Part shown: positions 51,484 through 63,544 of the stretch, one piece after another | Layout: each line of letters begins with the position of its first letter | Numbering within the stretch: position 1 is the first letter of the stretch | DNA from: Volutella citrinella | Lineage: Eukaryota > Ascomycota > Sordariomycetes > Hypocreales > Nectriaceae | Direction of reading: 5' to 3' | Length of the DNA: 64,000 bases | Assembly (NCBI GenBank): GCA_034401135.1 | Contig: JAWZSP010000004.1 | Coordinates: 124,001-188,000, forward strand | The notes under the pieces: model-generated | Seen by the model: only the letters and a program-made list of their open reading frames with translations | Told to the model about the DNA's origin: nothing | Databases searched by the model: none | Position numbers and translations under genes: made by a program

Positions 51484-54028
51484 CTAAAATTCTATCCCTG
51501 TAAAATCCCCCTCCATATTTTCCAAGAGCTAAACATGTTAGCAGGTATCTGCAACGCATGAATAGAATGCTCACCTCTTTGAGCAGTTCTCGATCCCTGA
51601 CCTCTTGGTCTTGCGCCAGGCGGGCTTCTGGGGCAATCATGAAGGGGCTGGTATTCGGCTCAAAATATCCGTCAAGAGTCCCCATCATGGATGCGATGCT
51701 GCCGTCCTGCGGGTCAAAGTCAAGAGGCTCCAACCAGTCTTGGGTGTTGATTGGGCTGCCGACTCGTGAAACCTGCAGCGCTTGTGCGTGGAACAGTGAT
51801 GGGTCGTTAACCACCTCGTGTGTATAGGGGGTTCCTCTCATCTGTTCTAGCTTCTGGGGAAGCGAACCCAGAGCAAACAAGTCGTCGGGGCCATCAAAGC
51901 TGTTCTGTTTGTCAGCAAGCTGTAGGAGCTGTACCAGAGGTTACTCACGTTGTATCCATCCAATTTCCTGGTGGTGAAAACGGAATGTGACTCGGATCAA
52001 GCAGCTCAAGAGGATAGCGCGTGTAGAAATGTGTCAGATGCATGTTAGCAGTGACAAGAGTGCCCGAGAGGTACTCCCGGATCATCTCTGCATGGCGGTT
52101 GTGCATCTTCCTCAGCATTGCGCACTAGATGCTGCCAGTTAGCAACGTCTTCCGAGGAGTAACGATTCTACCGTCGTACTTGGTTTTCAACTAGTGGGTT
52201 GCCTTTACACATGGAGAGGAGACAGTCCATAATGTTAACGAGACATGGCGTAACGGGGGCGAAGATGTCGTAATATTTGGCGTGTATGAGAACCGTGGAT
52301 GCTGCGGCGAGGCAGTATCTAGACGGGTCAGCCAGTTGTATAGCAGGCATGGGATTCAATGCCTACGAAGTGAAGAAAGGCCAAGAATACTGGTGCTCTT
52401 CTGCCTCGGTGCAGAGCTCAGACATGGCAGTGGCATGCTCCACGCACTTCTTGGACGTCTCCTGCTGCCAAGTGTCTGAGATGTCCTCCGAGTCTCGCAC
52501 GTTCATTATGAGCGGAAGAAACTGCCGGTATATTCGGATCATGACGGCATGGTATATGAACCAGCTCAGATAATACTGGTTGATAGTTGCGCCGGGCGAG
52601 GCTTCGCTCACCTCTGCTCTCAGCCTGGCAGACTCTGCCTTCGCCCTCCACTCATTCAAGTTTCCGACCAGCTTGGAAAGGTTAGAATGCTGGTGCCAAG
52701 GAAAGTGACTGTCGCCTTGCACGCCGCCCTTGTGCAGGTACTCTGTAGAGTGTCCGAGGAGCTTGATGATGTTGGGAAGCAGGGAGTGCTGAAGTTGACG
52801 GCCGTGATCGACTTCCAACATGGGCCTCTCAGTCCAGGCGGCCACCCATTCGTCGCTCATTGTCATAGATCTGTTGCACCCACATACGCTAAACCTATCG
52901 AGAATAAACAGTGAAAGAGCGCACTGCTGGTCAGCCGATTCTGGGGAGGCATTCTTTGGCAACTGTTTGTCCAACTCCATGCCCTGGGCGATGCGGACAG
53001 CTGCACCAATCTTCATCCATACGCTGGAACCCTGCCCCATTGACACGAGACAGAAGCTATGCAGAATATGGATATGGATGGTTTCGAGGGTGAAGTGCAG
53101 GTCCAGCTGCTGCTCTGAAAGTTGTAGATGATATCTTGCCCACCGCATCTTGTCCTCGTTATTGCCCTCAGGGAAGTACCTTGAACCTGTTAGCCGCATG
53201 AAGGATGTATTGGATTCGCAGAACAGTTTGGCTACCAAATACTTGCAGCTACGAGAGCATGGACGAATGCAGTCGAAGCCTGCTCGCCAATGACGTTGGA
53301 CCGAACCGACTCCTCGTCAAACAAGACGTACGGATTACCATGGATATGGGTAAAGTAGGCGTCTAACGCCATGTCTCGCGTGCATTCACTCAAATTCTGG
53401 AATCTCTCATTCGGAGAGTGCGCCTCATGCAACTGTGAAGATTGCTTTGCTGGTGCGATGCCAGCCGGTGTAGAGATAGGCTCGCCTCTTGCGGATGCTA
53501 GCTGGACGTATTGCTGCTCTAGCGTGTTCATCCGCTGCAACAGGCCTTTGAAGACCTGGGCCTGCGGGTATCTCTTGGTTGGTTTGGCATCTGGGATTTC
53601 GCGTGAACATCTGGTATCCTCCGTTTCAAACGTTGACAATATAATTACCATAAACACAGTGGAACCCGCGCCTGGAGCACGTCTCGCAGCTGGGCAGTGC
53701 CCTCGAGCATTTGTACTATTGACACTGTCAGTTACTAGGCCAGCGGTTGAGTTGGAGAATCACCTTTCCAGCCCGGCATGATCGGCAACTTAAGCGTGAC
53801 GTCTGTGCCGCCGCGTGTCTCGCAATGGACGGGGGAGGCGGCGGCAGCGGAAGCAATGGCGAGCGATGGCTGCCCGGCGCCGATGCTGACATTTCTCATG
53901 GCCCAGTCAAGGCGTGCGTTGGTTGTTACGGACGGAGCGAATGGTGGATGGGCCGCGGCTGAAGCAGCAACAGGCTGGGGTGATGCGTCTGGTCCCCCGG
54001 TATCTCCAGTTTCCCCACATTCTGTCAT
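51484..54028 (-). CDS. Zn2Cys6 fungal transcription factor
   Basis: Nine exons proposed: 54028-53930, 53802-53764, 53715-53649, 53590-53243, 53186-52391, 52318-52180, 52124-51949, 51899-51575 and 51528-51484, giving 677 residues. The zinc cluster is split by an intron and reads CRSCRAGKYKC...CETCSRRGFHC, a perfect C-x2-C-x6-C-x6-C-x2-C-x6-C. A coiled-coil (QRMNTLEQQYVQL) follows, then the Fungal_trans middle-homology region (YFTHIHGNPYVLFDEES, GAAVRIAQGMEL, LFILDR). The C-terminus is acidic (MEGDFTGIEF), as in an activation domain. The first exon and start ATG (54028) are the weakest part. The intron at 53242-53187 (GTATTT...TAACAG) removes an apparent frameshift. Placed beside the QutR-like repressor, it is the likely activator of this locus, analogous to QutA, though not clearly its orthologue. 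Confidence 0.78.
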
Positions 54029-54850
54029 CCCCACAATAGAGCTGGGGTTGGCGCGGAGGAAGAAGATTTATCCACACCCATCGTCATCAACAGCTTCAGC
54101 TCTGCTGCAAGGCTTCAACCAAGACGCAAGAATATTATCAAACGCCCTCAATGCAGTCCATCACTTTGCGAGAGTGGTATATGTAACTGGTAGACAAGTT
54201 TGATCTCTAGCAGCCTGGCAGGGGACGCACCACCGCAATCTAGCTGCAGTCTCTGCTCGATCAAATACTATAATGCTGCCAGCCAGTGGAAGAATCTTCG
54301 GCCTGTTACAAGCCAATTATCCATCCAAGATTGTTAATGGCAAACACGACTAAAGGGAAGACCCATGAGACCGTCACTTCGTTCGCGGTGGGGATAATTC
54401 AACAATGGCAATTGTACCATCAACCCCCCCCAGCCACCCTCGTGCTAGACCCGCCTTGGACGCCAGCCCGTCGCGTCTCTGAAAAACATCTGGAATCTAG
54501 CACGAGTGAATTCCGTTTCGAACGCGTACCTGGAAGAGAGAGATCGCGATGGGGTCTCAGAAAGTTGTAAGACCTGAGGTATGGCTTGTCTTGGATCGAA
54601 AGGTCTTGGAGGGAGACGGGTAAATCCATCGATCAAAGCCATTCCAACAAGCAATTGTACCCAGCCGCGGTTTCGTGACGCGCTTTTGAATTGACAATAT
54701 TTCAATTTGTCGCGCGTTGCAACTTGCACGTCCCACAGTTGACAAACTGCCCACAGCTTGTCAAACCCACTGCTGGGGATATTCTTTCTCGACATTCATT
54801 TCGCCGGCAGTCGATCCAGTCGGACCTCTCTCAACTGCAGCGACTTCATC
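54029..54850. promoter_or_regulatory. divergent promoter region: Zn2Cys6 factor / WSC protein
   Basis: An 822-bp spacer between divergent starts. No coding sequence is supported. Confidence 0.45.
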
Positions 54851-57831
54851 ATGAAGTATTTCATCGTTGCAGCTCTCGCCCACTCGGCTCGGGCCATCCT
54901 GGGGTCGGGGAATCTCTTCCCGGTCCCCCCCAACCCCCCGCCTACGGGGCGCTGGACAACCGGAATCGCCCAGACGCCAGATGTGTTTGTGCTCGACATG
55001 AAGACGGTATCAGATGAGTCTGGCTCTGCGCATATGCATGGACTCGAGGGCCAGGGAGTGAATCAGCAAAACGCCATCATGTGAGCCTGGAGCCTCGTAA
55101 GATCATGTCATGTTGCAAATGCTGACGCGACCAAACAAGGCATTTCTGGACAGGTGGCCCTGGTTCCACGAGTAGTATTGAGGTTCCTGCGGTATTCCCC
55201 GCCGGTGCAGGTCCGGGTGAACAATTCAGTGTCATTGTCGAATATCTAGCCATGAACCCCGAGGGCCCAAACGACTACTTCATTAGCGATCCCACCTCAT
55301 ACACCTTCAACTCGAATCCCGGCTGCGCCTTGCAGGTGAAGCTGGGAAATGATGAACTGGGCAAGTTTAATCCTCTGCCGGCCTGGGACGGGTTCTTCGA
55401 AACGACTACACCATACACGTACCCAGCGACGTTGCCCGGGTACCTCGCCGTCACAATATCACAGACAGAATGCCCAGTGATTAACGGCCCCTCTCTGTCC
55501 TGGCGTAACAACTGGAGGGTATGGAATATCGCCATCAAGAGGATACGGGCGCCCCCTCCGGCTACCAAGTTCAGCCCCAGCATCAATGGGATTCCTCCAT
55601 CGTCCGAGGTCGAACTGTTGGATCTTTCCACCGCCACACTATCAGTCACTGCTGTCCAGGTCGCACTAGACAGCGATCAAAACACACAGTCTCGCGCAAT
55701 GTTGGTTGTTTCCTTAAAAAAAACTCGAAACGAAAGCACTGCTAACCTGTCGCGAAGCCTCATGTGGTGTAGAACCGGCTACGACACGACGCTCACCATT
55801 GACACCAGATTCCCGACCGACGCCGTGGCTGGCGATGAATACAAAGTAGTGGTTGAGTATCAAGTCGGGAATCCAGAGGAGGGCATCTACATCGGCACCG
55901 GCTTCAGGCCCGGTTCGGGAGCATTGTCCCTCTGCGTGCTATCCATCGAGACAAGGGATGGAACAGTCCTGGAGTCCTTCACTCCATCACCTGTCTACGA
56001 TTTCGTCTTTGAAACTGCTGGGACCTTCCAGTTTCCAACAAGCCGGAGCGATCCCGGCGCTGGTCTGATTATAAAGCAGTCAAACTGCCCAACCGACACT
56101 GATAACGGCATTCTCATCTGGAACTTGGCCGTCAAGAGAGTCGTCCGGGGTCCTGTCCAGACAACCACGACTACCACTGAGGCAGCGACTACTACCACCG
56201 AGCCTGCCGTCCCCAACGTTCCGCCCCCCAATCCTCCTGGCCCTGTGAATCCTCCAGATGATCCTACTACTACTACCCCAGCTGACTCCACGACAATGGC
56301 ACTATCAGCTTCAACAACAGAAGCAGCCACGTCGGAGGAGACAACGGTTGATGTAAACGACAACGCTTCATTGACAGAGACTACGGAAAGGGAACCCTCT
56401 ACAGGTACGGGCGAGAACCCTGGTGGCGTCAAGCTGCATGCTGCCACCCGGCTCGTAGTCCCCCATGACTGACCCTTCACAGGACCGGCAACAACCCCTT
56501 TTAAAAGTGGCATGGCCAATGCACGTCCCGAGACATCCTCCTCATCGTCCGAGATAGCAACAACCACGGCAGACGCAGATCTGGATCCCGCTCTTCCACC
56601 CACCGCTGGGATCAACTTCAAACTCTTCGGCTGTGTGGGCTCCATAGACAATTTCCGCACCTTTGAACTTCGAGGGGTTTCCAACGATATGGACCTGGAC
56701 AAGTGCGCAAAGATCTGTGCAAACTACAAGTATGCTGGCGCACACAAGAGGTAGGTGGCCCTTCTACGGCGAAAACAATGATGAGGAAGCTAACTAGGAT
56801 TGTACAGGGACTGTTACTGCGGGGATCGGATCGACAGAGACAAAACGGCTGCAGTCAAGACCTCTGGATGTTTCATTCGCTGCCCCGGTAACCCAAAGCA
56901 GATTTGTGGCGGCGATGTCACCAAAGGAAGACGCGAGATTTCTGGGATCGAGGAAAGGAGCGTGCCCAACACAATCCGTCTGTCGGTATACTCCAACATC
57001 AACATCGAAGAAGTAGTCGACCCCGGAAACCATGTATCCGAGTCCATGCCAGCCGAGCCAACACCTCCCAAGGCTGCCACAGAGACTCCGCAAAAGACTC
57101 CTGAAGCCAGCCGTCCAGATGTGCAAGGGCGCCCTGGAAGCCCCAGCAATCCCATAAACTTGATAATCAACGGCGCAATCACCATCGTTTGCTACCCAGG
57201 ATACTGCCAAGCCGCAATAACCGTCATGAAGGCATTCCCGGGAGATGAATGTGTGGGCGAGCTTGTGTTTATCAAGAGAGCCGGTTCGACCTGGGAGCCC
57301 GTCCGCTGTTTCGATGGGCGGTGCGCAGGCAAGACAGTCTACAAGCCAGCCCCTTGTTTCGGAAGCTGTGAGGGTGAGAAGGTTGTAGAGCCTGTGGCCT
57401 GCGACTGCGAAGGAGGTGTGTCTTACGAGTCACGGAAGGCCGACCACCAGCCCCCGAGACAGTACTTTGGATCGGCATATGGTACCCGCACCAGCGGCAT
57501 GACGTATCAGCCTAGTGCTCTCAAGAATGGCTCAAATGAGTTCCATCGAACTGGCGAAGAGGAGTGCAGGGAAGCAAGCCGGCTGAGCAAACTGCGCCAT
57601 GGGGATTTCTCAAAGAACAATGCTGAAAATGTGTTGTCCAAAGGAACGAATGACACCATTTCTGGAAAGACAGATACAACAGGTGGTACAGGCCATGTTA
57701 GCGAAAAGCAAAGCAAAGAGACGCCGCATGTCAATGTTGTCATGGCGAGCGCAGTACGGTCTGTTGCAAGCTTTGGCACTGTGCTTTTTGCCGTGTTGAG
57801 CATTGCGTTCATTTTCAACAACCTTGCATAG
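54851..57831 (+). CDS. secreted GPI-type WSC-domain surface protein with duplicated N-terminal domain
   Basis: Four exons: 54851-55080, 55140-56404, 56483-56750 and 56808-57831, giving 928 residues. A short signal peptide (MKYFIVAALAHSARA) opens the protein. Two copies of a beta-rich domain follow (about 90-220 and 275-395), each with PAxxAGxE(Q/Y)xVxVEYxxxNPE near its start and a closing xxxxWNxAxKRxxR(A/G)P. A Thr/Pro-rich spacer leads to a WSC domain: FGCVGSIDNFRTFEL, CAKICANYKYAGA, DCYCGDR, RCPGNPKQICGG and LSVYSN. Further Cys-rich sequence ends in a hydrophobic tail (ASFGTVLFAVLSIAFIF) after a Ser/Asn-rich stretch, fitting a GPI anchor. WSC domains bind wall glucans, so it is probably a cell-wall protein or sensor. 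The duplicated domain is not one I recognise. Confidence 0.8.
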
Positions 57832-58714
57832 TCATGGAGTTTCATCCGCGGTTCCAGTTTTGTGGAAGTTTTGAGAAATGGTAGGATTGGATGCGTGAAG
57901 CTGGACTTCGCCTATAGACCTTGGGAAGCAATAGACGGTCATGATAGTGATTTTCGGTAGCAATAATGTTATGAAAGCCATAGTTACTTAAAACTTGTTT
58001 TAAATAAGCGAATGGAGGAAAGTAAAGTCCCTGGTTCAATAATCAAGATGATGGAGCAATCTAAGTTACTCAATACATATTTCATATTGATTCGCCAAGT
58101 ATTGTCTTTCGAAAGACAGAGTTTAGAAGGTTGATAAGAAGTGTCATGCAACAGGTAATCAGCTCTTACATATGCCTCCTAAGCCTAGCACTCGGGACTT
58201 CTGCTTGTGCTTAGGCAAGGCCTGGTCATCAATTGATTCCACTGGTGCGTTTCATCATTCTCCAGGTCAACAATTCCATTGCTCCCAGTATATAGCCAGG
58301 CACCAAAACTCAAACCCTTCTGCCGAGCCATGAGCTAAGAACTGTCAAGGTTTTGAATGGCAGAGCCATTATTGGATAGATTCCCCTACAAATCCCCATG
58401 TTTTTACGTACTCAGTATGGGCAACCCCACAAAGCTCGTCCCTCCTTGAGCCCTGGAGGGTGTGCGGGGCTCCGCCCCGGTGCTACAGTGCCCAACTTTG
58501 CGGGGTACTCATACCCGGCCAGTGCAGCCGGTCCCGCCGAGACCGCTACACTCGGGGGCTCTTATCTCTGCGACCCGCTAACTGTCATAGAAATAGCGAT
58601 AGCCCGGCATCTTCAGGTGTCGTCACGCGCCCCCGAACTTGGATCTTGCAAGCCGCCCGGGCACTACGATCATCACCACCAGCTTTCCAACACCCTCAGC
58701 GCGACCATTAGATA
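57832..58714. other. intergenic: promoter of Zn2Cys6 gene
   Basis: An 883-bp spacer. A short perfect GC-rich inverted repeat (CGGGGC-TCC-GCCCCG) lies at 58465-58479, about 240 bp upstream of the next ATG. Nothing coding is supported. Confidence 0.5.
58465..58479. repeat. GC-rich hairpin
   Basis: CGGGGC and GCCCCG are separated by TCC. It could be a hairpin, a C2H2-type regulator site (CCCC/GGGG, as for stress or CreA-like factors), or chance. Confidence 0.45.
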
Positions 58715-60791
58715 ATGCATGCTGCTGCCAAAACCTCGCATGTCAAGTCGAGGAACGGGTGCTTGAGATGCAAGTCCAAGAAAGTGCGTATCCTTCTCCC
58801 TCTGTGGCTCTGCCCCGACTGGATGCCCTCCAGTATCTCGGTGACATCTCGCTAACGTGCATCAGATCAAGTGCGATGAGCGCAAGCCATCCTGCTCGCG
58901 CTGCGAGGAACGCAACGTCCAGTGCCCCGGCTACGCCCTCAACGTGCGCTGGTCGCATAGGCATCAGGCGCAGGCCGGTGGCGCGGCGGCAAAGAGAGCG
59001 TCAAAGGCCGCCGCCGCCACCTACCAGGTGAAGTCGCCCATTATGGAGCGGACGCCGGACACCACCAGCGCCGTCATGGAGGATGTGACCCAGCAGTACG
59101 ATACCTGGTTTGCGCTCCAGCCGCAGGGAGATTGGTTCGCGCCTCAAGAGTTCAGCCTCAATGGTGTTGCAGCCGCACCGTCGCTGCAGGATGACATGTC
59201 GCTGTCGTCGGCGGCAGCATCGTGGGACACTCCATCCATGGCGGCGACGTGGAGCGCCGCCTTGCAGGGCGTAGACACTCTAACAAGTCTCGCCGAGGCA
59301 TCAACGATCCAGCATCTTTCCGATGAAGACGATTATCCCGTAGTTGCCGCCGAGACGCATCGCAACGAGCAACCGTCACTGCACAATGGGTCTAGCCCGC
59401 ATACTGTCGCCACCATCACCACTCCGCAGGCCCTCGACCTGGTCGTCGCCCAGCGTGACCCATCCGCCAGCCCTCTGAGGGAAATCTTCAACCTACCCAC
59501 GGCCCTCTCCGAATACTTCTTTGGCGAAGTCATCACCCTCTACTGTTCCTGGGATAGCGGATCCAACATCATGCGCAGCATGGTCGAGAACATGTGGCAG
59601 TCGTCGGGCGCTCTGCACCACACGATCCAGAGCATGGCCGCCGCGTGCCTCTCGGAGGACTTCCCCAACATGCTGCCCGTGGCCAGGAAGGAGCACCGCA
59701 AGGCCTTGGAGTACATCCAGACCGAGTTCCCCTCATCAGCCGCCAAGGAGGACATGCTCCTGGCGCACATGCTCCTCGGCCACACGTCGAGCTGGCTCAG
59801 CCCCCAAGATCTCGCCACCGACAGCTTCAGGGCGAGCTGGACCATGCTCCGGAGTATGCAGGGCAACGGCCACGGCAAGGCGCTATCCTTCTTCAACGAT
59901 ACCATGGACTACTGGGCCATGCTCCTCGTCTTCCTGACCGACAGCCAGCACCTCGGCGACTACCGGCGGGACATTCGCGTCGGGCCAATGGACGCGACCA
60001 AGGCCATCGAGCCGCATCCGTACTCGGGCGTGTCGCGCGAGACCGTCAGGATGCTGACCGAGACGGGCATACTCATCTTCCAGTACCGAAAGCACATGTC
60101 CAAGGTCAAATTCATGACCGAGAAGGACCTCGACCTGTTCAGGGTGTCCCTGCGAGAGGCACGCCGTCTAGAGAGGAACTTCCTCGCCTACGTGCCGCCA
60201 GAGCCGTCGCAGATCAAAGACCCCGGAGACCCCAAGACACCGCTCAAGCATCTCCAGCTCATCGACGAGGCGTACCGGTGCACGGGGCTCCTACAGCTGT
60301 ACCGCGTCTTCCCGGATCTCCTCAACGAGCGCTACGCCCCGTGGAGGAAGGAGTACATCCTCCAGTCGCCCGCCGCGACAAAGGTGCCCACGCCACAGGA
60401 GCGGCAGGCCTGGCTCACGGAGTTGGCCCTGCACGTGCTCGACATCCTCAAGCAGATCCCGTTCGAGTCGCGGACGCGCAGCGTGCAGCCCTTCATCATG
60501 GTGGCCGTCTCGAGCGAGCTCAAGCGCGACGCGCACCGCCCGCAGCTGCTGGCGTCGGGGCCGGGGGAGGCCGACGACGAAACAGTCACGGCGGGCCAGA
60601 TCCAGGTGGCGAGGGCGCGCAAGTTTGTGAGCTCGCGGCTGGCGGCGTACACGCACATCCTGCCCGTGCACAAGATCCGGGTCATCTTTGAGCTCATCGG
60701 CGCTGTGTGGGCGGCGATTGACAGCGGGGAGCAGGATGTCTACTGGCTGGACGTGGCGTACGAGAAGAAGCTGGGCACGATGATGGGCTAG
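58715..60791 (+). CDS. Zn2Cys6 fungal transcription factor
   Basis: Two exons: 58715-58783 and 58866-60791, giving 664 residues. The N-terminal zinc cluster, split by the intron, reads NGCLRCKSKK|IKCDERKPSCSRCEERNVQCPGY and is canonical. After a variable linker comes a Fungal_trans_2-like region (LPTALSEYFFGEVITLYCSWDS, MVENMWQSSGALHHTIQSMAA, LLAHMLLGHTSSW, AYRCTGLLQLYRVFP, LPVHKIRVIFELIGAVW), as in the ARCA/UGA3-like regulators of amino acid or amine catabolism. It is convergent with a DAO-type oxidoreductase, with an APC permease just beyond, so local control of amino acid uptake and oxidation is plausible. Confidence 0.88.
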
Positions 60792-60894
60792 GTTGGGGAA
60801 ACAGTCGGGTAACATTCTAGTCATGTTTTTTTATTCGAGTCTTGGTCCATTAGATACCCAACAAGCCCATGCACATGACCGCATCCATCTACAA

Positions 60895-62584
60895 CTACAG
60901 CTTCGCCGCCTTGGCGCCTTCGGGTAGTGCAATCTTGGCAAACTTGAGCACCGTCTTGTCCACGTTGAGGTCCTGCTGCAGTCGCTCCTCCGTGACGAGG
61001 AAGCACTGCGGGAACCACTCCTTCACATCGTCACCCAGCATCATCTTGACCAGGGCCTCGCCCGTCAGCCAGCACTTGTCCATGCCGTACCCGTTGAAGC
61101 CCGCCGCGATCCACTGCTCGGTATCGCCGGCCTCACCCGTGACCGACGCGGGGACGCGGCCCACGATGGGCAGTCCGTCTGCGGTGTGACCCTGGATGCC
61201 GGACCAGATCGCCTCAATCTCCGAAGTTTGGGCGGCGCCCCAGCCCTCAAGGAAGAACCGGGGGAGGACTGTGGACAACGCCCGCTCCGCTTCCAGTGGC
61301 ACATATGTGTCGTCCGACGTCAGGATATCCTTGAGGTACGCCGTCTCGTTGCCGATCCAGATGCGTCCCGTCAGGGCGTTCTGCTGGAGGTAGTACAGAC
61401 CCGTGTCAAACAGGCCCGTCTGGACGTCCAGCGAGTACTTGTGCGAGAGGCTCCATGACCGGCTGCCGCCCAGGTTCTTGAGCTGCGGTCCGGGCTTCTG
61501 CACCGTCATTGTGCCGCGGAAGGGGTAGATTCCACCAGCCAGGCGAGGCAGCAGGTGGGACGCGTGGCCGTTTGTGCAGTGGATAACCCGTTTGGCCCTC
61601 ACGACGCCGCGGGGGGTCGTGATGATGTAGGGGTATTCAGAATCAGTCTCTGGGGAGTGCTTGACGCCCTTGACAGGCGTATTGGCCTCAATGGAGAAGC
61701 GTCTGGGGTATGTCTGTAGCATCTTCTCATATAGATGTGTCAAGAGTCTATACGGCCAGATGGCGCCTGCATCGTGCTCTACCGCCCCCTGAGCGTTTTG
61801 AATGTTCCATCTCTGTATTCTGAAGTCAGTGTCGCTCAAGTGCGGGTCCTACAGAGGATCAACATACCGAAGGGACATCCTCCTTCTCAACTATGCGGTG
61901 GTACTTGGCATGCTCGGGCACGTTCTTTTGAAAGTCCAGCACCGAGCTCTTGGCGGCGGCCCACGTCTCTTCGTCGCCCACGGCCATGACCTTAAGCACG
62001 TCCCGGAATTCAGAAGCGTCCCGCAGGGCCGGGTCCATCTCCTTGACCATCTTGATCAAGCAGTTGATGTTGAGGATGCTGAAGCGGGTGATCTGCTTGG
62101 CCGCCTCAAGGCCGTGCTGCTTGGCCAGGGGACCAAAAGTGTGCCCCGACGCCGTAACCAGATGGCCACCATTGCGACCTGTGGCGCCGCTCACGAGGGT
62201 TCGTGCCTCGAAGATGGTGATGTGCGTGTCCTGAGTGCGAGGGTGCTCCAGCAACGTCTTGGCCGCGCTGCACCCCGTGATGCCGGACCCGATGATGGCA
62301 TAGTCAGTGCGCTGGGGGAGGGCTGGCGACTGGATAGATGCCACTGTTGGATGCTCTGGCACTTGCCATGCCGACACTGTTGGGAAAGACCTTGGTAGGC
62401 CTGGGTCTGTCAAGATGGCGTGCTTGACGCCCTGGAGCATCCGCGTGGAGGCGGCATCTGACAAATGTTAGCCATAGAGGAGAGTTATACGTTGTTGAGG
62501 ATACACACTGAGATAGAAGTCCAGCTCATCACTCTTTGACAATGCCGTCTGAGGGCGTTTGGTAGCGTTCGCCTGTTCAACCAT
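60895..62584 (-). CDS. DAO-family FAD-dependent oxidoreductase
   Basis: Three exons: 62584-62509, 62457-61868 and 61812-60895, giving 527 residues. The FAD fold is YAIIGSGITGCSAAKTLLE near residue 80, followed by GATGRNGGHL, the mark of the GlpD/puuB/glycine-oxidase-like DAO enzymes that oxidise secondary or primary amines and amino acids. A second FAD contact is AAGFNGYGM near the C-terminus. Fungal relatives are often annotated as gamma-glutamylputrescine oxidoreductase-like. The N-terminal extension of about 50 residues (SKSDELDFYLNAAS) has no clear targeting signal. Exon 3 starts at AGATGG (phase 0), chosen because an earlier CAG would break the frame. It is convergent with a Zn2Cys6 regulator and head-to-head with an APC permease. 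Confidence 0.83.
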
Positions 62585-63544
62585 TGTTGTTGCGAGCGTG
62601 GCTACCTCCGCGACACACTGGCCAGAAGCGAATTGTCGCTGGAACGAATCAGTGCTAATCTTCCCGGGCTTAAAGTACCGGTCGTCCGACTCATGCCAGT
62701 TGCGGCTCACAGTGTGCTTGGCCAGGGCGCAAGTATGTATAGCATCTCTCCTCAGAAGGCGCCTTGTGATGAGGTTGGGGTGGGCACCTTGATTGCTACC
62801 CTGGAGCCGCACCTGGTTACCGAATCGGGCAAGTCAATGCGGACAGGGGTGTTGCGCGGTAATGCGATTGGCTGCACCGCACCGAGCGGGTGGTTCGCCT
62901 CACGACACAATGACAAGACGGGGAATCCCCAAGAACGCAAGGAGCACTAGTGCTTCGCATTGGGGACTTGCGACTCTGGGCAATTCTTTCCTTGGCTGCG
63001 GGGAAAGCAAAACTGTTACGTACTCGATACCAGCAGTCAGCTCGATACCTGGGGATTTCCCTTGCTACTCCGCATTTTAACTCCCGTCTCAACGCAGACT
63101 GGACTATCCGTACTCTGTGGCACACAGTCCCCCCGGTCCGTGTCCACTGTCATGTGGCAAATGGGCGGGATCGAGATAAGCCCCGCACCCACATTCCTCA
63201 TTCTCCCTAGCCAAGCCGCGCTGATAGCCCATGAAGCCCTGCATTTCGATAAGCTGAGTTTGCGCGGGGCAGCGACCGCAAAACACTTGCGACAGGCAAG
63301 CCACGCTATCACGCCCAGTGTCACCAGGTTTAACAGCAGGGACCCTGTGACAAGCCGGGGCCTCTATAATTCACCCATGCGCCCGCCGTCCCGGGACACT
63401 GGCGCCAAGACGTTGCCTTGCATAACTTAAACCGTGCGTCGCTGCCTCCTCCTCTGGGTTCAAAAAAGCAATAAGTTCCATCCCCTTCGCCCACCTCACC
63501 TTACCGCTGCTTGCCCCAATCGACTCTATCCCACGCAAGCAACA
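62585..63544. promoter_or_regulatory. divergent promoter region: DAO oxidoreductase / APC permease
   Basis: A 960-bp spacer between divergent starts. The 100 bp before the permease ATG are CT-rich. No gene is supported. Confidence 0.45.

Noticed and set aside
53232..53250. Apparent frameshift in the Zn2Cys6 gene
   Set aside because: An intron at 53242-53187 with GTATTT donor, GGCTAAC branch site and CAG acceptor removes it and gives VAASSRYFPEG in frame.
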